Assembly: GCF_050314255.1 (NCBI RefSeq)
Contig: NZ_JBNPMZ010000003.1
Location: forward strand, 186,001 to 250,000
Origin: Claveliimonas sp034178805
GTDB taxonomy: Bacteria > Bacillota > Clostridia > Lachnospirales > Lachnospiraceae
Length of the DNA stretch: 64,000 nt
Reading direction: 5' to 3'
The number at the start of each line of letters is the position of its first letter. The first letter of the stretch is position 1. Positions 44,867 to 54,251 of this stretch are shown piece by piece. The notes under the pieces are model-generated. The model saw only the letters and a program-made list of their open reading frames with translations, was not told the DNA's origin and did no database searches. Made by a program: the position numbers and the translations under genes.

Positions 44867-46972
44867 CTAATTATATACAACTACCGTTGTGCCTCTTGGA
44901 ATATTATCATAAATCCATTTTGCATTCTGCACTTCCAATCTCACACAACCGTGTGATAACGCCATTCCCACTCTTCCGTCTGCAATTGCTCCGTTTGGCC
45001 AGCAAAGCACTGAATGGAAAAGATAGTCCCCGTAGAACTGTGTCCACCAGAAACACCTGTATGCTCCGGAATCAAAATAATATCCTTTGTTGCCAACAGA
45101 GAACACACCACTTACCGTTGGCGTACTCGGCTTACCATTTGCACAACTCCAATACTGGACGTTACTCCAGCATCCCTGCCAGCCCTGATAAATTCCCACA
45201 GTATGGGCACTTCTGTCTACCATAATAATATAAGGTGTAGTACTTCCGTACAGATTCGCTCTTCCTACCATTCCCGGATCCGGTCCCAGGTTAATCTTTC
45301 TTTCGGTATAGTAATCACTGTTTTCTCCCGGTTTAGCTGCATCTTTGGATACAAGTCTGATCTGAACCGCCTCCAAACGGTAACCGCATTTGGTAGTCCC
45401 TGCTGCCTGGCCATTTTTTGCCCATCCGAGCCATCCATATTTCTGTACATATGTGCGATAATAGATATCGTAATACTTTTCAATTTCTCCTGACAAAACC
45501 ATTGTAATGGCTTCCATTCCACGGCTTCCATCGGTGCATCCTGCTATATTGCCCTGTTCTACCCAGTCTGTCCAACCGGTTCCTGACAAATGCACAGCAT
45601 ATTTAATGATACCGGATGGTACATATTCATTTTCTCTGTCCAGATATACACAAATGTTTTCCAGACGTCTGCTTTCACCGCCGGTTCCCAGTGTTGTTCC
45701 CTGAGTAACATTACCGCTCATACCATAGCCCTGGATGGTTCCCTTATAATACATATCGCTGTTAGCATAGCCCTGAATATATTTTGTACCGCTCGTATCC
45801 GGCACCTCATCTATACCTTTTTCAACCAGTTTAATCTTCAGAGCTTCTACCTTCTTACTCAGGTTAACAGACCCTGCTGTCTCACCTCCGGCTGCATAAT
45901 TACACCAGCCTATTTTAGATAAATGGAGACTGTAGTACACCTCATAATGCTTCGCCATCTCACCTGTAAGCCGAATCTCAATTGCTTCAATTCTTCTTCC
46001 CTCTCCGGTCGTTCCTGCAAGTTCTCCATTTTGTTTCCAATCCTGCCATCCAATTCCCTGCACATGAACACGGTACTCAATTCCTCCTTCATATGGAGCT
46101 TCCGGCACACTGATCATTAATGCTTCAATTCTTTTGCTTTCTCCGGTCGTTCCGGCAATCTGATCCTCGTATTTATTTCCCTGCCAGCCATAGCTCTGTA
46201 CGTGGGTCTGATACATGATTCTCGGATAGCGGTAATGGTCTTCCGTGCTTCCCGGAGCCTCTCCATTCTTTTCAACGACTCGAATCTCAATTGCTTCCAC
46301 ACGCTTCGCATACTGAGAACTTCCTGCTGCCTCTCCGTTCATTGCCCAGCCAAGCCAGCCATAAGTCTGACAGTGTACACGATAATAAATATCATACTTC
46401 TCAGCGATCGTTCCCGTCAGACGAATCTTCACCGCCTCAACTCTTTTGGATTTTCCCTCTGTACCGGATATTTCTCCGTTGCTTACAAAATCCTGCCATC
46501 CATAAGACTGTACATGCGCTGCATATTCCACCCCGCTTGTCTCTACATCTTCCTCAGGCAGATTAACCAGATTAATCTTCAGCGCTTCAATTGCCAGAGA
46601 TTCTCCCATTGTTCCGGCAATTTCACCCTGCTCCACAGGATCCTGCCATCCAATCCTGGCTACATGAGCCTGATATTCCACTCCAAAACTCTTCTCATCC
46701 TGCTCCGGTTCTTCTGTTCCCGGCTCTTCCTCACTCGGGTCTTCATTACCCGGTTCCTCTTTGCCCGGGTCTTCTTCCTCCGTTTCCTCTCCTTCAGGCT
46801 GTTCTTCGGTTATATCACCTGATTCTTTATCATTCACACCCGTTCCAGGAGATGATTCTTCCGTTGTCTGTCCATCATTTCCGCCGTTCACAGCAGCAAA
46901 TGATGGAAGTACAGAATTCACACAGAGAAGACAAACCATAAAAAATGCAATCAGAATATTACGCTTTTTCAT
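44867..46972 (-). CDS. Secreted L,D-transpeptidase (YkuD) with nine ChW repeats
   Basis: 701 residues from the ATG at 46970-46972 (AAGGAG 7 bases upstream); twelve extra N-terminal codons have no ribosome site. Signal peptide ending SFAA, an acidic Glu/Pro linker of short repeats (EEPG-type units), nine ChW repeats (about 100-555) and a C-terminal YkuD domain (about 575-701) with the SHGCVRL motif containing the catalytic Cys. L,D-transpeptidases make 3-3 crosslinks or attach proteins to peptidoglycan. Repeats 6-9 are divergent and closely match those of the NlpC/P60 protein at 51827-54214. Follows the GH25 gene in the same direction. Confidence 0.92.
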   Translation of the reverse strand: MKKRNILIAFFMVCLLCVNSVLPSFAAVNGGNDGQTTEESSPGTGVNDKESGDITEEQPEGEETEEEDPGKEEPGNEDPSEEEPGTEEPEQDEKSFGVEYQAHVARIGWQDPVEQGEIAGTMGESLAIEALKINLVNLPEEDVETSGVEYAAHVQSYGWQDFVSNGEISGTEGKSKRVEAVKIRLTGTIAEKYDIYYRVHCQTYGWLGWAMNGEAAGSSQYAKRVEAIEIRVVEKNGEAPGSTEDHYRYPRIMYQTHVQSYGWQGNKYEDQIAGTTGESKRIEALMISVPEAPYEGGIEYRVHVQGIGWQDWKQNGELAGTTGEGRRIEAIEIRLTGEMAKHYEVYYSLHLSKIGWCNYAAGGETAGSVNLSKKVEALKIKLVEKGIDEVPDTSGTKYIQGYANSDMYYKGTIQGYGMSGNVTQGTTLGTGGESRRLENICVYLDRENEYVPSGIIKYAVHLSGTGWTDWVEQGNIAGCTDGSRGMEAITMVLSGEIEKYYDIYYRTYVQKYGWLGWAKNGQAAGTTKCGYRLEAVQIRLVSKDAAKPGENSDYYTERKINLGPDPGMVGRANLYGSTTPYIIMVDRSAHTVGIYQGWQGCWSNVQYWSCANGKPSTPTVSGVFSVGNKGYYFDSGAYRCFWWTQFYGDYLFHSVLCWPNGAIADGRVGMALSHGCVRLEVQNAKWIYDNIPRGTTVVVYN

Positions 46973-47021
46973 TTTGTCACTCCTTGAAAATAACTTTTTT
47001 AATATCATATCACATAATCCA

Positions 47022-48812
47022 TTATTTTACAAATGCCCCTTTGGTATCTCCGGGTGCATTTCCGCCTTTTTCTACAAGAACAATCTGCATTGCTTCCATT
47101 CGTTTTGACAACCCTTCCGTTCCGGCCAGTTCTCCATTTTTCGCCCAGCCAAGCCAGCCATAACTCTGACAGTGGGTTCGGTAATAGATATCATACTGCT
47201 CTGCCAATTCTCCCGTCAGTTCGATCTGGACTGCTTCCAGTCGTTTGGCCTCTCCGGTAGTTCCGGCAATTTCACCGCCTTCACGCCAGTTCTGCCAGCC
47301 ATAAGTCTGCACATGAACCCGAAATCTGATATTACTGTTAAGCTTCTCATCAACCGCAGCTATTTTTACTGCTTCCAGTCGTTTAGCCATTCCTGTAGTT
47401 CCGACAGTCTCACCGTCATGTACCGTATTGCTCCATCCCAATGTCTGTACATGTGCACTGCAGGCTATCACAGCTTTTTTATAAGGTATTCCCGTATTAC
47501 CGGGAGCCGCACTTCCTTTCTCCACCACTGCAATCTGAAGTGCTTCCACTCGTTTATCGTATCCCTGGTTTCCTGCTGCCTCTCCATTCTTTGCCCAGCC
47601 AAGCCAACCGTAGGTCTGGCAATGTGTCCGGTAATAAATATCATATTTGTCCGCCTCAATGCCTGTCAGGGAAATCTTTACAGCTCCAATTGCCTTTGCC
47701 TCTCCGGTAGTTCCGGCAACCTCTCCGTTTGATACCGGCTGCTGCCAGCCATCTCCGTTTACATATGCCTGATATTCTACTCCCAGATCTCCGTATCCCT
47801 CGCCTACATTGATCTTGAAAGCCTCCATTCTCTTTGCATAACCTGTCATACCGGTCTGGCATCCATTGTTTACTTCATCTCCCCAGCCAAAAGACTGCAT
47901 ATGGGAAGAATATCGTATAACATTCGGATCTTCCACATCTACCGGTTCTGCATCACTCGATTTTACCATCCAGAAATTGAGATCCACATTCCCGTTTATT
48001 CCCTGAATGCTTCCTTTTTCCGTACACTGCCACATGTCATAGGCACCGGTATATGTACAGGCGTCACTCCACTGTGCAACCCATTTAGACCAGGATCCAT
48101 TATTGAACACAGGATCTGTCAGATAAGTATTCCACCAGCTCAGACTTGCATATATTCCTACCCGGTAACCCGCTGCCGAAACCTTATCGCAGAAAGTTTT
48201 TGCTATGCTGCCCAGCATCGCATCCCCTACATCCTGTGTGGATGAATCCTCCATATCAAAGTAAACCGGGTAGGACGGATGATGTCCCTGCAATAGGCGC
48301 AGCGCATGATCAGCTTCACTGGATGCCCTGTCTGTATTGGTTGCATAGGAATAGAGATATACTCCATAAGGAATGCCAAGACGTTCACACTCTGAAACAT
48401 TGTATTCCCACCAGTCATCATCCTGGTCTGTATAATCCATTCCCCATCCACATCGAATGATCGCATATTCTACACCATCCGCTATTGCTGCTTCCCAATT
48501 GATTTTCTCATTCCACTCGCTGACATCAATTCCTTTTTTCTCAGCTCCGGGAATCACTTCGCCTTTACTGTTCACATATCTGCCATTCACCTTGCGCCAT
48601 GCATTGGAAGAATCCGATTCTGCACTATACATCTGCACCGACCGCCCCTGTTCAATCGGCTGACCATCTGAAAACCTCCAGCTGTTCGCCTTCATGTCCT
48701 TCTCAGGGCTCTCTGTACTTTCCACAGCATATCCAACACAATTTGTCACGCCGACTCCTGTAAAGAAGACACTTGCACACAACAGCATTGCCACAATCTT
48801 TTTTATCCTCAT
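47022..48812 (-). CDS. Secreted GH25 muramidase (lysozyme) with six ChW repeats
   Basis: 596 residues. Signal peptide, linker, then a GH25 domain (about 85-290): KKGIDVSEWNEKINW with the N-terminal Asp, AIIRCGWG, PVYFDMEDSS with the catalytic Asp/Glu pair, and VDLNFW at the end. Six ChW repeats (about 305-585) follow in two triads. It should cut the MurNAc-GlcNAc beta-1,4 bond of peptidoglycan. AAGGTG precedes the ATG. Middle member of the ChW gene row. Confidence 0.93.
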   Translation of the reverse strand: MRIKKIVAMLLCASVFFTGVGVTNCVGYAVESTESPEKDMKANSWRFSDGQPIEQGRSVQMYSAESDSSNAWRKVNGRYVNSKGEVIPGAEKKGIDVSEWNEKINWEAAIADGVEYAIIRCGWGMDYTDQDDDWWEYNVSECERLGIPYGVYLYSYATNTDRASSEADHALRLLQGHHPSYPVYFDMEDSSTQDVGDAMLGSIAKTFCDKVSAAGYRVGIYASLSWWNTYLTDPVFNNGSWSKWVAQWSDACTYTGAYDMWQCTEKGSIQGINGNVDLNFWMVKSSDAEPVDVEDPNVIRYSSHMQSFGWGDEVNNGCQTGMTGYAKRMEAFKINVGEGYGDLGVEYQAYVNGDGWQQPVSNGEVAGTTGEAKAIGAVKISLTGIEADKYDIYYRTHCQTYGWLGWAKNGEAAGNQGYDKRVEALQIAVVEKGSAAPGNTGIPYKKAVIACSAHVQTLGWSNTVHDGETVGTTGMAKRLEAVKIAAVDEKLNSNIRFRVHVQTYGWQNWREGGEIAGTTGEAKRLEAVQIELTGELAEQYDIYYRTHCQSYGWLGWAKNGELAGTEGLSKRMEAMQIVLVEKGGNAPGDTKGAFVK

Positions 48813-48842
48813 TTTTTATTCACCTTCTAAATAACCTGATGA

Positions 48843-51779
48843 CTACTCAGTCACATTTGGAGTCTTAGTACTTCCCGGTGCCTCCTGACCTTTTTCTACC
48901 AGAACGACCTGGAAAGCTTCCATACGCTTTTTCAGTCCTTCTGTTCCGGCCATCTCTCCATTTTTTGCCCAATCTAGCCAGCCATAACTCTGACAATGAG
49001 CCCGATAATAAACATCGTATTTTTCTGCCAGTTCACCTGTAAGCTTAATTTCAATTGCCTCCAGGCGTTTCTCTTCTCCCAGTGTTCCTGCAACCTCATT
49101 ACTGTCACGCCAGCTCTGCCAGCCTTTGCTCTGTACATGAACACGATACTTTATATCATTCTGGTAGCCTTTCAAAAGGGGGCTAATCTGCACAGCTTCC
49201 ATTCTCTTAGCCTCCCCGACCGTTCCACTGATCTGACCACCAAATACATATTGCTGCCAGTCATAACTTTCTACATTACTCCGATACTGGATCAGCTGCT
49301 GAACAAAAGATGTTTCTGTTTCTCCCGGTGCACTCTGACCCTTGTCCACCAGTACAATCTCAATTGCTTCCAGACGTTTAGAGCCTCCCGCCGTTCCGGC
49401 AATCTCTCCATTTTTCGCCCAATCAAGCCAGCCATAAGACTGCGCATGAACACGATAATATATATCATAGTTTTCTGCCATTTCTCCGGTCAGTCTGATT
49501 CGGATTGCCTCCAGCCGCTTTGACTCACCTGTCGTTCCGGCTACACTGCCATTCTTCACCCAATCCTGCCAGCCATAACTCTGCACATGAACCTTATATT
49601 CCACATCTCCGGAATAATTTGGATCCAGCAAACAAATTTTAATTCCTTCAAGCCTCAGCGCTTCTCCGGTGGTTCCATTCGTCTCACCATCCACAGATGC
49701 ATCCTGCCATCCTTCATTCTGCACATGTGTAGAATATCTTAACTGATACTGTTTATAGGATATTCCCGTCGTTCCCGGCGCTGCTCCTCCTTTTTCCACC
49801 AAACGGATCTCAATCGCTTCCATGCGCTTTGCTCCGCCCATAGAGCCTGCAGTCTCACCGTTTTTCGCCCAGTCAAGCCAGCCAATCCCCTGGACATGAG
49901 CCCTGTAATATACATCATAGTGTTTTTCCATATCTCCGGTGAGCTTAATCTGAATTGCTTCCATCCTCTTACCTTCTCCGGTAGTTCCGCTCACAAGATC
50001 ATTGTTTACCCAGTCAAGCCAGCCATAGCTCTGTACCAGACTTCTGTACTGAACAGTTCCGCTGTATTCCGGATTATCCAGACGTATCTTAATTGCCTCA
50101 ATTCTCTTAGCTTCTCCGGTAGTTCCCGCAGTAGCACCATTTTTCTTATAAGCCTGCCAGCCATAGGACTGCACATGCGTGCTGTAGGCAATTCCATTAT
50201 CAACTATTCCACCTGTTCCCTCTGATACTTTCTGCACATAATTCTTGCTCACATATGCGTACATCTGTGCGCTGTCGTACTTTCCGGTATCTTTATTAAT
50301 TGACTCTCTGCTGCTGTCCAGCACGGGATCACTCTGTATTTTATAAAAATCACCAGATTCTCCTAAAATCAAAAATGCGAAATTAGAAGGATCTCCGGTT
50401 GAGAACAATCTCGTAGATGACGTAGTTGCCTCTTTTCTTACATTCAGATCCGTATGATCATACGGAACCATATCCTTGATACCCAGAGTATATTTATCCT
50501 GGTCTTTTTTATTGTTTGCATTATCAAATTCCCAGGCGATAGAGGCAATCTTCTCTCCCCAGTAGGGGTCAGATGCATAACTTACGTTGATACCACTTGC
50601 CTTATCTCCCAGAAATCCGCCATGATAATATGTCCACCCCGCTCTCAGATAACGCTTGGACATATAGGTTTCAGCAAAATCATTAATACATGCCTCTACG
50701 CTGGAGAAGCTGTCCGCACTCTCTCCCGGTGAGCTGTCCACTGCATTAAGTCCGAAAAGATTGTTTTTCTGTTTTGCAATACTGCTGGTTCCCCATCCGC
50801 TTTCCAGAGCTGCCACACCTGCCATCAGAAGAGCATTCACCCCGTATATATTCTGCTTTTCAACAAATGTTCTTCCCGTGTTATACATCTTGGAATCACT
50901 GGAGGACAATTTGCCGTTGACCATCGCATTCATCTCATCTGCAGAATAGCCGGACTTGCCCCTCAGAGGAAGATACTGGAAATAATTATAATATGGATTA
51001 GATGCATTAACTGCATTCTTTCTTGTGTCAGCCTGATAATCTCCCAACATCACATCGTAATCTGTATAAAAATAATGTCCATCGTAACTATAATATGTAG
51101 TTCCCGTCGTCAGATATGATGGCTGTGTTCCCACATTAATAGAACTTCCATATCCCGGAGTAGTCATATCCATACAAATATTATGAATCAGATTCGTACC
51201 ATTTGCATAGTAATTACTGTAACTCTCCACGCTTCCAAGTGTCACTACCTGGACCTTTGATGCATCTACAAGACCAATCACTCCGCTTTGCAGGAATTTA
51301 ATCTTGCCACCTTCCGTGCCAAGATATGCACCGTCTGCACCACTCCGTCCATAGATATACCCGGATCTTCCGGTCTCATATTCCGTATATTCCGTGATGT
51401 CAGTAACCACTGTTCCTGACGAATCAGCCCGGAAATTAACCACCTTCGTTGATGCACTTCTTGCACTGTAAGCAGTCGCTCCATCCTCAACAGCGCCTGA
51501 TTCCGTGTCCTCCACAACAAAAGTATTTCCATGTTCATCCACGCCGATCACTTCCTCCACGGTTTCAGGTACTCTGCTCATATCCTGAACATCCGTCTCT
51601 GCCGGTGTGTTTGGATCACGGGTAACAACTTCACTGTCTGAAACGGAATTGTCACTCTGAGCAGAGAACTCCTCTATACGGCTTTCATCCTCCTCAGCCG
51701 CATACGCAAGCTTTGTTGGACAGGCCAGCACAGAAAGGCAAATAATTAATGCCACAATTTTTCTCCAGTTCTTTTTCAT
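48843..51779 (-). CDS. Secreted N-acetylglucosaminidase with nine ChW repeats
   Basis: 978 residues. Signal peptide (to about 27), acidic region, N-terminal beta domain (about 110-255), a glucosaminidase domain (about 265-425) with GVAALESGWGTSS, where Glu is catalytic, and NNLFGLNAVD, then an SH3b-like segment (about 435-520, YDHTDLNVRKEATTSSTR) and nine ChW repeats in three triads (about 525-960). The architecture matches bacterial endo-beta-N-acetylglucosaminidase autolysins used in cell separation. AGGAGG lies 8 bases upstream. The longest of the peptidoglycan-active ChW proteins. Confidence 0.92.
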   Translation of the reverse strand: MKKNWRKIVALIICLSVLACPTKLAYAAEEDESRIEEFSAQSDNSVSDSEVVTRDPNTPAETDVQDMSRVPETVEEVIGVDEHGNTFVVEDTESGAVEDGATAYSARSASTKVVNFRADSSGTVVTDITEYTEYETGRSGYIYGRSGADGAYLGTEGGKIKFLQSGVIGLVDASKVQVVTLGSVESYSNYYANGTNLIHNICMDMTTPGYGSSINVGTQPSYLTTGTTYYSYDGHYFYTDYDVMLGDYQADTRKNAVNASNPYYNYFQYLPLRGKSGYSADEMNAMVNGKLSSSDSKMYNTGRTFVEKQNIYGVNALLMAGVAALESGWGTSSIAKQKNNLFGLNAVDSSPGESADSFSSVEACINDFAETYMSKRYLRAGWTYYHGGFLGDKASGINVSYASDPYWGEKIASIAWEFDNANNKKDQDKYTLGIKDMVPYDHTDLNVRKEATTSSTRLFSTGDPSNFAFLILGESGDFYKIQSDPVLDSSRESINKDTGKYDSAQMYAYVSKNYVQKVSEGTGGIVDNGIAYSTHVQSYGWQAYKKNGATAGTTGEAKRIEAIKIRLDNPEYSGTVQYRSLVQSYGWLDWVNNDLVSGTTGEGKRMEAIQIKLTGDMEKHYDVYYRAHVQGIGWLDWAKNGETAGSMGGAKRMEAIEIRLVEKGGAAPGTTGISYKQYQLRYSTHVQNEGWQDASVDGETNGTTGEALRLEGIKICLLDPNYSGDVEYKVHVQSYGWQDWVKNGSVAGTTGESKRLEAIRIRLTGEMAENYDIYYRVHAQSYGWLDWAKNGEIAGTAGGSKRLEAIEIVLVDKGQSAPGETETSFVQQLIQYRSNVESYDWQQYVFGGQISGTVGEAKRMEAVQISPLLKGYQNDIKYRVHVQSKGWQSWRDSNEVAGTLGEEKRLEAIEIKLTGELAEKYDVYYRAHCQSYGWLDWAKNGEMAGTEGLKKRMEAFQVVLVEKGQEAPGSTKTPNVTE

Positions 51780-51826
51780 GCTTTTATCCTCCTGTGATTA
51801 TTATTTAAATCTCCACCTCGAAGTTC

Positions 51827-54214
51827 CTATACAAACGGTCTCACAACACCTTTAATATTAGATCTGGAGCCATTTTTTATCGGCCATACTACAACCTCAT
51901 TCGGCCAGGATTCTATCACCTGATCATTTCCCAAATAAATAGCCACATGAATGACTACGCCGGATGAATTCTGATAAAAAATCAGATCTCCTCTTTGTCT
52001 CTCTGCATATGACACATGCATAAACTGTGAAGAAGCCCACATATTTCTGGACTCATACTCATATCCCGGCTGAGCATGTCGCACAGGATTGATCGGTGAT
52101 ATATCCATCCCTGCCGCATAAAGTCCCTGCATAACAAGACCGCTGCAGTCAACTCCCGTTCCCACAGGACCGGAAGCACCGATTACATACGGTGTTCCCA
52201 GGTAAGAATATGCTGTATCTATCATTGCTTCAATATGATCTGATCTTGTACTCTCATCATTCACCCTTATCGGACTTACATAAGCTCCCCACTGTTCCCA
52301 CTGAAGCTCATCAAACCCCAGTCTTAACCAGGTAAGTAAATCTACATTTCCCGTTTCACTGAGTCCATTTTTTCTCTGGAATCTCGCAACCGCATTTTCC
52401 ACATCATGTCCATAAATTGCTCCGCCCATTCCAATTCCGGATCCTAAGCCAAGCTTCTGAATCACCTTCATTACTTTTACCCCTTCATATCCATAAGAAA
52501 GAGTATATCCTCCACCACTCAGAGTAATAGAGTCCTGAATCTGATAATACTGTCCGGGATTCTGATACCGTCTGTATTTTTTCTCTGTATAATAATTAGA
52601 ATTACTACCTGGAGCAGCAGCATCCTTGGAAACCAGTTTTATCTGAATTGCTTCCATGCGATAACCATTCTTGGTAGTTCCTGCATCCTGTCCATTCTTT
52701 GCCCATCCGAGCCAACCATATTTTGCAACATGTGTCCGGTAATAAACATCATAATACCGGGAAATATCGCCAGACAGGGAGATTCGAATGGCCTCTATCC
52801 CATGAGAACCATCCTGGCTGCCACTGATGGTTCCCATTTCCACTTCATCCTGCCAGCCTAGTCCGGATAAATGGGTTGCATAGCGGATACTTCCTTCCGG
52901 CTTATTTTCACTGTCCCTGTCCAGATACAGTACAATATTCTCCAACCGCTTTTTTTGTCCAACCGTTCCAAGGATTTCGCCCTGAGCAACATTACCGCTT
53001 TCTCCGGTATCCTGAATGTATCCTGCATAGTAAAAATCTTGAGTCGCGTAACCTTCTACAAATTTCCTGCCTTCTGTTTCCGGTGCTTCTTCCCCTTTTT
53101 TCACAAGACAAATTTTCACAGCTTCTATCTGCTTACTCAGATTCATGCTTCCTGTGGTTTCTCCGTTCAACGCATAATTACACCATCCGATTTTTGCCAT
53201 ATGTACGCTGTAATACACGTCATAATACTCTGCCATTTCACCGGTAAGCTGAATCTCAATAGCCTCAATTCTCTTTCCTTCGCCAGTTAGCCCTGCAAGT
53301 TCTCCATTCTTTTTCCAGTCCTGCCAGCCATAAGTCTGAAGATATACTCGATACTGAATATCTCCTTCATATTCCTGTTCGGGAAGGACGATTTTGATTG
53401 CCTCTAATCTCTTTTTCTCACCAACGACTCCTGCCACTTCATCATCATATACCTGCTTCTGCCAGCCGTAATACTGTGAATGGGTCTGATAACCAACCTG
53501 ATAATGCATGAAAGGTTTATCAGTACTGCCCGGCGCGTCCTCACCTTTCTTCACCAGACGTATCTCCATCGCTTCCAGACGTTTTCCCATTCCTGCACTT
53601 CCCGCACTGGCACCGTTACATGCCCAATCAAGCCAGCCGTAAGTCTGTATATGTACACGATAATAGATATCGTATTCCTCCGCAAGCTGTCCTGTCAGTC
53701 TGATTTTCATCGCTTCCAGACGCTTTGATTCTCCTGTTGTACCGGAAACTTCTCCATTTGAAACAAAATCTTTCCAGCCATATGTCTGAACATGGGTTGT
53801 ATATTCAATGGTACCCTGTTCCTCAGAAATATTATTCAAATGGATTTCCATTGCCTCTAAACGCAGTGACTGACCACTGGTTCCAGCCATTTCTCCCTCT
53901 TTACATTCCTCCTGCCAGCCAATAGACTGTACATGAACTCGATAGGTAAGTTCCGGCTTATTTTCCGATTCAGGCTTTTCCTCCTCTGATCCTTCCGGCT
54001 CCTGCTCCGGCTCTTCGCCTTCATTTTCACCTTCTGTCACTTCACTTTCATTGTTCTCAACCGGCTCCTGCTCCTCCGCTTCAGATACAAAATCTTCTGC
54101 TTCGCTTTTCACCACTGCTTCATTTTGCTCTGCTGCCTTTACCTGTATGATCGGACTCATAGCGAAAACACAGATCATTACTGCTGCCAGAGAAAAAGAT
54201 AAAAACTTTTTCAT
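51827..54214 (-). CDS. Secreted NlpC/P60 endopeptidase with nine ChW repeats and a peptidoglycan-binding domain
   Basis: 795 residues. Signal peptide ending VKAAE, acidic Glu/Pro linker, nine ChW repeats (about 88-540), a PG_binding_1-like domain (about 570-650, with AVARFQRKNGLSETG) and a C-terminal NlpC/P60 domain (about 670-795) with GVDCSGLVMQG (catalytic Cys) and VIHVAIYLG (catalytic His). It should cut peptide stems of peptidoglycan. Its third ChW triad is the degenerate form also found in the L,D-transpeptidase protein. AAAGGAGG lies upstream of the ATG. First ChW gene of the row. Confidence 0.93.
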   Translation of the reverse strand: MKKFLSFSLAAVMICVFAMSPIIQVKAAEQNEAVVKSEAEDFVSEAEEQEPVENNESEVTEGENEGEEPEQEPEGSEEEKPESENKPELTYRVHVQSIGWQEECKEGEMAGTSGQSLRLEAMEIHLNNISEEQGTIEYTTHVQTYGWKDFVSNGEVSGTTGESKRLEAMKIRLTGQLAEEYDIYYRVHIQTYGWLDWACNGASAGSAGMGKRLEAMEIRLVKKGEDAPGSTDKPFMHYQVGYQTHSQYYGWQKQVYDDEVAGVVGEKKRLEAIKIVLPEQEYEGDIQYRVYLQTYGWQDWKKNGELAGLTGEGKRIEAIEIQLTGEMAEYYDVYYSVHMAKIGWCNYALNGETTGSMNLSKQIEAVKICLVKKGEEAPETEGRKFVEGYATQDFYYAGYIQDTGESGNVAQGEILGTVGQKKRLENIVLYLDRDSENKPEGSIRYATHLSGLGWQDEVEMGTISGSQDGSHGIEAIRISLSGDISRYYDVYYRTHVAKYGWLGWAKNGQDAGTTKNGYRMEAIQIKLVSKDAAAPGSNSNYYTEKKYRRYQNPGQYYQIQDSITLSGGGYTLSYGYEGVKVMKVIQKLGLGSGIGMGGAIYGHDVENAVARFQRKNGLSETGNVDLLTWLRLGFDELQWEQWGAYVSPIRVNDESTRSDHIEAMIDTAYSYLGTPYVIGASGPVGTGVDCSGLVMQGLYAAGMDISPINPVRHAQPGYEYESRNMWASSQFMHVSYAERQRGDLIFYQNSSGVVIHVAIYLGNDQVIESWPNEVVVWPIKNGSRSNIKGVVRPFV

Positions 54215-54251
54215 TATGTACCTCCTTTACCAAACTTATTTTTATTGTCTA

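Noticed and set aside
40503..54214. Repeated motifs as a CRISPR array or choline-binding repeats
   Set aside because: The repeats are coding, about 45-50 codons long and divergent in DNA. They match the ChW pattern (HVQSYGW with RLEAI) and lack the aromatic GWxK pattern of choline-binding repeats.
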